Assembly (NCBI RefSeq): GCF_020026305.1
Contig: NZ_CP075691.1
Location: 5,766,001-5,830,000, forward strand
Origin: Streptomyces sp. 135
GTDB lineage: Bacteria; Actinomycetota; Actinomycetes; Streptomycetales; Streptomycetaceae
Direction of reading: 5' to 3'
DNA length: 64,000 nt
Shown: in pieces, positions 53,447 to 60,492 of the stretch
Layout of the letters: every line of letters starts with the position of its first letter
Numbering within the stretch: the first letter of the stretch is position 1
Position numbers and translations under genes: made by a program
Notes under the pieces: model-generated
What the model saw: only the letters and a program-made list of their open reading frames with translations
Database searches by the model: none
Told to the model about the DNA's origin: nothing

Positions 53447-53491
53447 GCTGCCGCTCCGTACGCGGGAGGTGTATCAGTCCGGAGCGGCAGC
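53447..53491. terminator. Hairpin between convergent SCO5389-like and luciferase-like genes
   Basis: A perfect 12-bp stem (53447-53458 with 53480-53491) has a 21-base loop and starts eight bases after the stop. Confidence 0.65.
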
Positions 53492-53522
53492 TCCCGGCCC
53501 GGCCCGGTCACCGGGGCGGCCG

Positions 53523-54557
53523 TCACGCCAGTTGGGGCAGCACCTCGGCGCCCAGCCGCCGTACGTTCTCCTCCGTGGCCGCGAGGTCGCCGGAGCCCTC
53601 CACGAGCAGCGCGAAGCGCGTGATGCCCGTGCGCTCCGCCGTGGCCGCGAGACGGTCCGCGCACACCTGCGGAGTCCCCACGGGGTGCAGCCCGCAGAGC
53701 AATTCGGTGTACGCCAGCGGGTCCCGCATGGGGCGACGGCGGCCGTCGACCGTCAGATGGGCGTCCAGGCCCTGCTTGAGCCAGCCCGGCATCGCTTTCT
53801 GTAACGTCTCGGCGGCCTCCAGGCGGCGGTCCCCGATCTGCACCACCCCGGCGGACACGTGTGAAGCCGCGGCGATTACCTCCGGCGTATGCCCGGCGGC
53901 ACGTGCGTGTCGTTTCCACAAGGCCACCATTTCGGCCTTCTCGTCGTCGCCCACGTGCATGCCGAGCAGCATCGGCAGACCGCGCTGCGCGGCGAGCCGC
54001 ACACTGGTCGGCGAGGTGCAGGCGAGGATCACCTCGGGACCGCTGTCGCCCTCGCCGCCCAAGGCCTCCTGCGGGCGCGGCACGACGGCGACCTCCCGGA
54101 AGGGGAACCGCCCGCCCGTGCTCTCGACCCGCGGCTCGGTCAACCACCGGAGCAGCAGGTCGAGGGAGTCGGGGAACCCCTCTTCGTACGCCTCCAGGCC
54201 CGCGCCGAAGACCTCCAGGTCCACCCACGGCCCGCCCCGCCCGACGCCGAGCGAGAAGCGGCCGCCCGAGGTCACGTGGAGCAGGGCCGCCTGCTCGCCG
54301 AGCGCGACGGGGTGCACGGTGGGCAGGACGCTCACGGCCGTGCCGACGCGGATCCTTCGGGTCCGTCCGAGGAGCAGCGCCGCCAGGGTCACCGCCGAGG
54401 GGCATGTGCCGTACGGCACGAAGTGGTGCTCGGCGAGCCAGACCGAGTCCAGCCCCGCCTCCTCGGCCACCTCGGCGGACCGCACCGCCCGGTGCAGTGC
54501 CTCCCCCTGCCCCTGTCCGGGGAACTGGGCGGCCAGAACGAAACTACCTACACGCAT
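53523..54557 (-). CDS. Luciferase-like flavin-dependent oxidoreductase
   Basis: The 344-residue protein is a bacterial-luciferase-fold monooxygenase (F420 or FMN): the AEEAGLDSVWLAEHHFVPYGTCPSAVTLAALLLGRTRRIRVGTAVSVLP block, SLGVGRGGP and late GTPQVCADRL are typical. The substrate cannot be inferred. AGGAG precedes ATG 54557. Upstream lies the repeat array at 54656-54743. Confidence 0.92.
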   Translation of the reverse strand: MRVGSFVLAAQFPGQGQGEALHRAVRSAEVAEEAGLDSVWLAEHHFVPYGTCPSAVTLAALLLGRTRRIRVGTAVSVLPTVHPVALGEQAALLHVTSGGRFSLGVGRGGPWVDLEVFGAGLEAYEEGFPDSLDLLLRWLTEPRVESTGGRFPFREVAVVPRPQEALGGEGDSGPEVILACTSPTSVRLAAQRGLPMLLGMHVGDDEKAEMVALWKRHARAAGHTPEVIAAASHVSAGVVQIGDRRLEAAETLQKAMPGWLKQGLDAHLTVDGRRRPMRDPLAYTELLCGLHPVGTPQVCADRLAATAERTGITRFALLVEGSGDLAATEENVRRLGAEVLPQLA

Positions 54558-54655
54558 GGAACTCCTGCCTCCTTGGCACCGACGCAGGCACTCCCCCAAG
54601 GGCAACAACGCATGACACGTGCCAAAGGCACGGCCTGGCATGAAGATTGTTGGAT

Positions 54656-54743
54656 TTTCCGTGCAGAGTTTCCGTGCAGAGTTACTGTCCAGAGTTTCCG
54701 TGCGGTGTTCCGTGTGGTGTTCCGTGCAATGTTCAACGCGGTG
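54656..54743 (+). repeat. Seven tandem 12-13 bp repeats in a divergent intergenic region
   Basis: Seven adjacent units (54656, 54669, 54682, 54695 at 13 bp; 54708, 54720, 54732 at 12 bp) share TTYCCGTGCRGWG; the first two are identical and the third, sixth and seventh diverge most. The array lies between divergent genes starting at 54557 (minus) and 54842 (plus). Confidence 0.85.
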
Positions 54744-54841
54744 TGGGGGGCGCTGCGGGAGTAGGTACGCGACGAGTACCCCGTGGCGCGGCGCGTAGGC
54801 TGGTCACACCCCTGACCGTCGTACAGCCAGCGAGGTGTCCC

Positions 54842-55174
54842 GTGTCCCCGCGTCGCAACCGCCCCAAGGGCGCCGGAGAGCCGAGGGCGTCCGCGGACGC
54901 GGAGCCGTCGCGCCGCTACGGCGGGTTCCAGAACGCCGAGACCTGGCAGGGCGAGCGGTGGAGCGTACGCCATGTCGCGGGGGCGAGTTCGGCGGGCAAG
55001 CGCTACCGCTGCCCCGGCTGCGACCAGGAGATCCCCTCCGCGCTCGCGCACGTGGTGGCCTGGCCCGAGCACTCCGGGGTGGACGAGCGCAGGCACTGGC
55101 ACAAGGCGTGCTGGAACGCGAAGGACCGCCGCACCACGCGGGTGCAGCGGTCCCGTAACGCGCCGCGGTACTAG
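54842..55174 (+). CDS. Small basic protein with a putative zinc-binding motif
   Basis: The 110-residue protein has a basic N-terminus and a CPGCDQEIP...HVVAWPE...RHWHKACW pattern (about 57-100), whose CxxC, His and HxxxC residues could bind zinc in a treble-clef or HNH-like fold. It is rich in Arg and ends basic, so nucleic acid binding is possible. I do not know its function. GTG 54842 is preceded by GCGAGG. Confidence 0.8.
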   Translation: MSPRRNRPKGAGEPRASADAEPSRRYGGFQNAETWQGERWSVRHVAGASSAGKRYRCPGCDQEIPSALAHVVAWPEHSGVDERRHWHKACWNAKDRRTTRVQRSRNAPRY

Positions 55175-55185
55175 CGGCTCACGCG

Positions 55186-56154
55186 TCAGACGTCGCGCTT
55201 CTCCAGCAGGACGAAGGCGCCGGCGATCGCGACGGCCGTCACGACGACGAGCACGAGCAGCTGGGACGTGCCGCCGGAGCCGTCCACGCCGTCCGCGCCG
55301 AAGATCTTGGCGAGCGAGTTGATGGCGTTGTAGTCGGACATCTTCTCGGCGAGCGTCTGCGTGCTCTCCCAGATCATCAGGAACACGGGCATGATCGCCG
55401 GTACGAGGACCAGGCCGAGCATCGCGGTGATGGCGCCCGCGGAGTGCCGCAGCATGGAGCCGACGGCGAGCGCGAGGACGCCGAGGAGCGAGACGTACAG
55501 GCCGCCCTTGAGGACCGTGCCCGCCCACGGCAGGTCGCCCGAGCCGGGGCCGCTGTTCATCGACGACGTCACGAGGCCCACCAGCAGGATGGAGCCCGCG
55601 GAGACGACGAAGGCCGTGACGAAGAAGACGATGATCTTCGCGGTCAGGACGCGGTAGCGCTGCGGGGACGCCGTGAACGTCGTACGGATCATGCCCGTGC
55701 CGTACTCCGACGACGTCACGAGGACGCCGAGCGTGATCAGGCAGATCTGGCCCAGCATCAGGCCGAAGAAGGCCGGCACGGTGTACGGCATGTCCGAGTA
55801 GTTCTCGGGCGTGGTGTTCGCGGCGGCGAGCAGGCCGATGCCGACCACCAGGAGGAGGAAGATGCCGAGCGTCCACATGGTGGAGCGCACCGACTTGATC
55901 TTCGTCCACTCGGAGGCGAGGGCGTTGCCGAGGTGGGTCTTCCTGACCGGGATCGGCGAGGTGTAGGCGTTGGCCATGGCCTGCTGCCAGGCGGAGGGCG
56001 GCGCCGGGGCGGCGGGCGGGGGAGCCATCGGGGCGGCCGTGGGAGCGCCCATCGGGGCACCCTGCGCGGGAGCGCCGGCCTGGGCGTACGCCTGCTGGGG
56101 CTGGGGGGCCTGCTGCGCCTGCGGCTGCTGCTGCGGAGTCTCAGGCGTGGTCAT
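55186..56154 (-). CDS. ABC-2 permease with Pro/Gln/Ala-rich N-terminal tail
   Basis: The 322-residue permease begins with about 65 residues rich in Pro, Gln and Ala, then SEWTKIKSVRSTMWTLGIF and six membrane segments; EYGTGMIRTTFTASPQRYRVLTAK is the typical first cytoplasmic loop of this ABC-2 group. The ATG overlaps the stop of the ATPase gene (ATGA). The disordered head mirrors the ATPase's Pro/Gln-rich tail. Confidence 0.93.
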   Translation of the reverse strand: MTTPETPQQQPQAQQAPQPQQAYAQAGAPAQGAPMGAPTAAPMAPPPAAPAPPSAWQQAMANAYTSPIPVRKTHLGNALASEWTKIKSVRSTMWTLGIFLLLVVGIGLLAAANTTPENYSDMPYTVPAFFGLMLGQICLITLGVLVTSSEYGTGMIRTTFTASPQRYRVLTAKIIVFFVTAFVVSAGSILLVGLVTSSMNSGPGSGDLPWAGTVLKGGLYVSLLGVLALAVGSMLRHSAGAITAMLGLVLVPAIMPVFLMIWESTQTLAEKMSDYNAINSLAKIFGADGVDGSGGTSQLLVLVVVTAVAIAGAFVLLEKRDV

Positions 56155-57344
56155 CGGGGAGCGTCCTCGTTGTCGTTGGCGCGCTTGGTCGTCTCGGGCG
56201 CGGGAGCGGGTGCGGGGGAGGCCTGCGGCGGCGCGGCGGCGTACGGGTTCGGCGTCCCGGGCGCGCCCTGCGGCTGCGGCATCGCGAAGGGCTGACCGCC
56301 CTGCTGGGGCGGCGGCGGCGCGTACCAGCCGGGCTGGTCCTGGCCGGGCACCGGCAGCTGGCCCTGCGGCGGCACGCCGGGCATGGCGCCGGGCTGCATC
56401 GGCTGCTGGAGGCCCGCGCGCTGGTCGACCGTGGAGCGGTAGTCGACGGCGCCCTGCGTCATCCGCATGTACGCCTCCTCCAGCGAGGCCTGGTGCGGCG
56501 AGAGCTCCCACAGGCGGACGTCCGCGCCGTGTGCGAGGTCGCTGATGCGGGGCAGCGGCAGACCGGTCACGCGCAGCGCGCCGTCCAGCTCGGGCAGGAC
56601 CTGGCCACCCGCCTCGGTCAGCGCGGCCGTCAGCTTCTCGCGCTGCTGGGGGTCGGTGTCCGGCGTACGCACCCGCGCGAAGTCGGCGGAGTTGTGCGAG
56701 ATGAAGTCCTTGACGCTCATGTCGGCGAGCAGCTGACCGCGGCCGATCACGATCAGGTGCTCGGCGGTGAGGGCCATCTCGCTCATGAGGTGCGACGACA
56801 CGAAGACCGTGCGTCCCTCGGCCGCGAGCGACTTCATGAGGTTGCGGACCCAGAGGATGCCCTCGGGGTCGAGGCCGTTGACGGGCTCGTCGAAGAGCAG
56901 CACCTGCGGGTCGCCGAGGAGCGCCGCCGCGATGCCGAGGCGCTGGCCCATGCCGAGCGAGAAGCCCTTGGAGCGCTTCTTCGCCACGTCCTGGAGGCCG
57001 ACGACGCCGAGCACCTCGTCGACCCGGCGGGCCGGGATGCCGGAGAGCTGCGCGAGGCAGAGCAGGTGGTTGCGGGCGTGCCGGCCGCCGTGCACCGCCT
57101 TGGCGTCGAGCAGCGCGCCGACCTGGCGGGGGGCGTTGGGCAGCTTGCGGTACGGGTAACCGCCGATCGTCACCTGACCCGTGGTGGGGGTGTCGAGCCC
57201 GAGGATCATGCGCATCGTCGTCGACTTGCCGGAGCCGTTGGGCCCGAGGAAGCCGGTGACGGTACCGGGCCGCACCTGGAAGGAAAGGTTGTACACGGCT
57301 GTCTTGGCGCCGTAGCGCTTCGTCAGGCCGACTGCCTCGATCAT
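56151..57344 (-). CDS. ABC transporter ATPase (BcrA-like) with disordered C-terminal tail
   Basis: The 397-residue ATPase has Walker A GPNGSGKST, the BcrA-type signature LGMGQRLGIA, Walker B VLLFDEPVNGLDP and switch His in SSHLMSEM. The last about 90 residues are rich in Pro, Gln, Gly and Ala, unlike usual BcrA ATPases of about 300. ATG 57344 is the likely start; GTG 57353 in frame is possible. It pairs with the overlapping permease gene. Confidence 0.93.
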   Translation of the reverse strand: MIEAVGLTKRYGAKTAVYNLSFQVRPGTVTGFLGPNGSGKSTTMRMILGLDTPTTGQVTIGGYPYRKLPNAPRQVGALLDAKAVHGGRHARNHLLCLAQLSGIPARRVDEVLGVVGLQDVAKKRSKGFSLGMGQRLGIAAALLGDPQVLLFDEPVNGLDPEGILWVRNLMKSLAAEGRTVFVSSHLMSEMALTAEHLIVIGRGQLLADMSVKDFISHNSADFARVRTPDTDPQQREKLTAALTEAGGQVLPELDGALRVTGLPLPRISDLAHGADVRLWELSPHQASLEEAYMRMTQGAVDYRSTVDQRAGLQQPMQPGAMPGVPPQGQLPVPGQDQPGWYAPPPPQQGGQPFAMPQPQGAPGTPNPYAAAPPQASPAPAPAPETTKRANDNEDAPR

Positions 57345-57475
57345 TCTCCGCACCCATCGAATGGTTCAGGACGTCGGGGCACACGCCCCCGTAAGGGTTA
57401 GGAGGATAACGGGGAGCTGACGGTTCCAGCCAAGAGCGAGTAAAACGTGCGGAGCGGGCGGCCCGGCCCCCCGCG

Positions 57476-57518
57476 TACCTCTCGTACGGCCCACGCATAC
57501 CTCTCGTACGGCCTACGC
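57476..57518. repeat. Near-identical 21-bp direct repeat
   Basis: TACCTCTCGTACGGCCYACGC occurs at 57476-57496 and 57498-57518, with one difference. It covers the 3' end of the second permease gene and the gap to the first ATPase gene. Confidence 0.7.
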
Positions 57519-58283
57519 GTCCCTCTTCTTCAGCATCACGTACCCGCCCACCAGCGCCACCACGACCCACGCCACCATGATCGCCAGGCCGCCCCAGGGC
57601 CCGTACGGGGTGTCGTCGTCGAGCGGTGACTTGACCTGCATGATCTTGCTGCCGGCCTGGTCGGGCAGGAAGCGGCCGAGCTTCTTCGTGGCCGACACGT
57701 TGCCGAGGATGCTGGAGATCAGGAAGAAGAAGGGCATCAGGATGCCCAGCGACAGCATGGGGCTGCGCAGCATCGCCGCCACGCCCATCGAGAACATCGC
57801 GATGAGCGTCATGTAGAGGCCGCCGCCGATGACGGCCCGCAGCACACCGGGGTCGCCGATCGCCGCCCGGTAGGGGCCGAGCATCGCCTGCCCCACGAAG
57901 AACGTGACGAAGCTGGTGGCCAGGCCCACGGCGAAGGCGAGCAGCGTGGCCACGAGGACCTTGCCGAACAGGAACGTGCCGCGCTGCGGGACCGCCGCCA
58001 GGGAGGTGCGGATCATCCCGGTGCTGTACTCGTTGGAGACGACGAGCACCCCGAAGACGATCATCGCGAGCTGGCCGAGGGACATCCCGGCGAAGCTGAT
58101 GTACGTCGCGTCGAAGGCCAGCCGGTCCCCGGTGTCGAGGCTGTCGTAGTCGTTCCTGGACAGGATGCTGATCAGCGCCCCGAGCGCGACCGTGACGGCA
58201 CCGGCGAGGCCGAGCGTCCACACCGTCGAGGAGACCGAGCGGATCTTGGTCCACTCCGATCGAAGTACCTGCGCCGCGGCCAT
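57513..58283 (-). CDS. ABC-2 permease, paralogue
   Basis: The 256-residue permease has the same plan as the one at 55186 (SEWTKIRSVSSTVWTLG, NEYSTGMIRTSLAAVPQRGTFLFGK, six membrane segments, closing KKRDA) but no N-terminal tail. It starts three bases after the end of its ATPase gene. The pair is a diverged duplicate of the neighbouring pair. Confidence 0.92.
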   Translation of the reverse strand: MAAAQVLRSEWTKIRSVSSTVWTLGLAGAVTVALGALISILSRNDYDSLDTGDRLAFDATYISFAGMSLGQLAMIVFGVLVVSNEYSTGMIRTSLAAVPQRGTFLFGKVLVATLLAFAVGLATSFVTFFVGQAMLGPYRAAIGDPGVLRAVIGGGLYMTLIAMFSMGVAAMLRSPMLSLGILMPFFFLISSILGNVSATKKLGRFLPDQAGSKIMQVKSPLDDDTPYGPWGGLAIMVAWVVVALVGGYVMLKKRDA

Positions 58284-58286
58284 CGC

Positions 58287-59285
58287 TCAGGCTCCCTTCC
58301 GCCGCTGCTGCCAGCTCTCGCCCCAGCCGGGGGCACGGTCGGGCGGGAGCGGGCCGGGATGGCCGGGGTGGTCGGCGTGGTCGGAGTGCGCGTGGTACTC
58401 GACCGACTCGGCGGTGAGCCGCATGAAGGCCTCCTCCAGGGAGGCCTGCTGGGGGCTCAGTTCGTGCAGGACGACCCGGTGGCTCGCGGCCAGCTCACCG
58501 AGCTCCTCGGCCGCCGTGCCGTCCACTTCGAGGACGCCGTCGCCCGCTTCGGTGACGGTGACGCCCGCGCGGTGCAGCACATCGAGGAGCCGCTCGCGCT
58601 CGGGGGAGCGCAGCCGGACGTACGAGCGTGAGTTGCGCCGGATGAAGTCGGACATCGACGTGTCCGCGAGGAGGCGGCCCTGGCCGATGACCACGAGATG
58701 GTCGGCGGTGAGCGCCATCTCGCTCATCAGGTGCGAGGAGACGAAGACCGTACGCCCCTGGGAGGCGAGGGACTTCATGAGGTTACGGATCCAGTGGATG
58801 CCCTCGGGGTCCAGGCCGTTGACCGGCTCGTCGAACATCAGGATCTCGGGGTCGCCGAGCAGCGCGCCCGCGATGCCGAGGCGCTGGCCCATGCCGAGCG
58901 AGAAGCCCTTGGCCTTTTTCTTGGCGACGGCGGTCAGCCCCACGGTGTCGAGGACCTCGCCGACGCGGGCGCGCGGGATGCCGTTGCTCTGCGCGAGGCA
59001 GAGCAGATGGTTGAAGGCGCTGCGCCCGCCGTGCATGGCCTTGGCGTCGAGGAGGGCGCCGATGCACTTGAGAGGGTCCCTCAGCTGGGAGTAGTGCTTG
59101 CCGTCGATGCGGACCGTGCCGGCTGACGGATTGTCGAGCCCGAGCATCATGCGCATGGTGGTCGACTTCCCCGCGCCGTTCGGACCGAGGAAGCCGGTGA
59201 CGACGCCGGGGTGGACGGCGCAGGTGAGGTTGTTGACGGCCACCTTCTCGCCGTACCGCTTGGTCAGCCCCTCGAGCTCGATCAT
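58287..59285 (-). CDS. ABC transporter ATPase (BcrA-like), paralogue with His-rich tail
   Basis: The 332-residue ATPase has GPNGAGKST, LGMGQRLGIAGALL, ILMFDEPVNGLDPEG and SSHLMSEM, very close to the ATPase at 56151. Its tail is short and His/Pro-rich (HAHSDHADHPGHPGP). ATG at 59285. It is followed directly by its permease. Confidence 0.93.
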   Translation of the reverse strand: MIELEGLTKRYGEKVAVNNLTCAVHPGVVTGFLGPNGAGKSTTMRMMLGLDNPSAGTVRIDGKHYSQLRDPLKCIGALLDAKAMHGGRSAFNHLLCLAQSNGIPRARVGEVLDTVGLTAVAKKKAKGFSLGMGQRLGIAGALLGDPEILMFDEPVNGLDPEGIHWIRNLMKSLASQGRTVFVSSHLMSEMALTADHLVVIGQGRLLADTSMSDFIRRNSRSYVRLRSPERERLLDVLHRAGVTVTEAGDGVLEVDGTAAEELGELAASHRVVLHELSPQQASLEEAFMRLTAESVEYHAHSDHADHPGHPGPLPPDRAPGWGESWQQRRKGA

Positions 59286-59307
59286 GCGGCAACGCTAAAA
59301 CGGGTGA

Positions 59308-59338
59308 AAGCCCCCTGCCACTCGGTGCCAGGGGGCTT
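59308..59338 (-). terminator. Hairpin after filP
   Basis: AAGCCCCCTG (59308-59317) pairs with CAGGGGGCTT (59329-59338) around an 11-base loop. It lies between the filP stop and the ATPase start, both on the minus strand. Confidence 0.65.
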
Positions 59339-59353
59339 CCGGGCTCGTGGGCC

Positions 59354-60289
59354 TCAGCGCGTCTGCTGCGCCGGCACCCCACGCGAAATGGGCTCGTCCT
59401 CCGCAGGAGTCCCCGCGGCAGCCACCGCCGCACCCGTGAGCGTCGCCAGCATCTCCCGCACATTGGTGAGCTGCGCGTTGATGCTGTCCCGGCGGTTGGT
59501 GAGCGCCGCGAGCTCCCGCTCGGATTCGCTGCGGATCCGGTCCGCCTTGGCGTTCGCGTCCGCCACGATGTCCTCGGCCTGACGCTGCGCCGTCTCCACC
59601 GTCTGGCGGGCGCGACGCTCCGCGTCCGTGCGCAGCTTCTCCGCCTCGAGACGCAGCTGCTCCGCGCGGTGCTCGATCTCCGCGAGCCGCTTCTCCGCCT
59701 TGGCCTGACGCGACGCCAGGTCCCGCTCGGACTGCTCGCGGCGCTTGGCGAGGTTCGTCTCGAAGTCGGCGGCGGCCTGGGCGGCCTTGGCGCGCGTCTC
59801 CTCGAAGAGGGCGTCCGCCTCCTCACGCTTGGACTGCGCGTCCTTCTGGGCCTCGGCCCGCAGGGCGTTCGCCTCGCCCTTGGCCTTCTCGACGATCCGA
59901 ACGCCCTCGTCCTCGGCCTTCGCCTTGCGCTCGGACGCGAACGACTCGGCGTCGTTGCGCACCTGCTGCGCGGCGGACTCGGCGAGCTCGCGGTGCTGTT
60001 CGGCCGCGCGACGGGCCTCCTCGCGCAGGTCCTTCGCCTCCTCCTCGGCGAGGCGGAGGATCTTCTCGACGCGGGCGCCGAGCCCGGCGTACGACGGCTC
60101 GGCGTCGGCGACCAGGGCCTGCGCGTTCTGCGTCTCGAGGTGCAGCTCCTCGATGCGCTTTTCCAGAGCAGTGATACGAGCAAGAGCGTTGTCACGGTCG
60201 GAGACGAGCTTGGAGATACGTTCGTCCACCTGAGCGCGGTCGTACCCACGCCGCACAAGCTCGAAGCCGTAGGGGGAAGTGTCGCTCAT
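59354..60289 (-). CDS. filP: Intermediate filament-like coiled-coil protein FilP
   Basis: FilP forms cytoskeletal filaments that stiffen hyphae and interact with DivIVA at the tip. The 311-residue protein starts YGFELVRRGYDRAQVDERISKLV, a DivIVA-like head, and continues as an Ala/Glu/Arg-rich coiled coil (about 25-280) ending near INAQLTNVREMLATL. Length equals the S. coelicolor protein (about 310) and scy lies next door as in that species. AGGAA precedes the ATG. Confidence 0.95.
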   Translation of the reverse strand: MSDTSPYGFELVRRGYDRAQVDERISKLVSDRDNALARITALEKRIEELHLETQNAQALVADAEPSYAGLGARVEKILRLAEEEAKDLREEARRAAEQHRELAESAAQQVRNDAESFASERKAKAEDEGVRIVEKAKGEANALRAEAQKDAQSKREEADALFEETRAKAAQAAADFETNLAKRREQSERDLASRQAKAEKRLAEIEHRAEQLRLEAEKLRTDAERRARQTVETAQRQAEDIVADANAKADRIRSESERELAALTNRRDSINAQLTNVREMLATLTGAAVAAAGTPAEDEPISRGVPAQQTR

Positions 60290-60400
60290 GGGGTTCCTGT
60301 CGAATGAGACCGGTGAGGTGATAGAGGGAATCCTAGGGGTCCAGGCGGCGTGTCATCGAGCAGATGCCCGTTTGATCTGGAGAATGACACCCCTTTTGAG

Positions 60401-60492
60401 TGGCAAGACGTCAGAGGCCTTGCCAGGGGCAGGGCCGAAGGTCCTCACTCAGCACGGTAAGCCCTCTTTGGCTAGCCCTCTGACGTCTTGCC
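60401..60492. repeat. 16-bp perfect inverted repeat at the scy 3' end
   Basis: GGCAAGACGTCAGAGG (60401-60416) is repeated inverted at 60477-60492, 60 bases away. The right arm lies in the last codons of scy and the left in the gap to filP. Confidence 0.75.

Noticed and set aside
54548..55909. A 453-residue minus-strand frame
   Set aside because: His/Arg/Pro-rich shadow of the ABC permease and the repeat region, with no domain and no codon bias.
56155..58254. Upstream extension of the first ABC permease to over 1000 residues
   Set aside because: It is the out-of-frame shadow of the ATPase and second permease genes; the permease has a coupled ATG at 56154.
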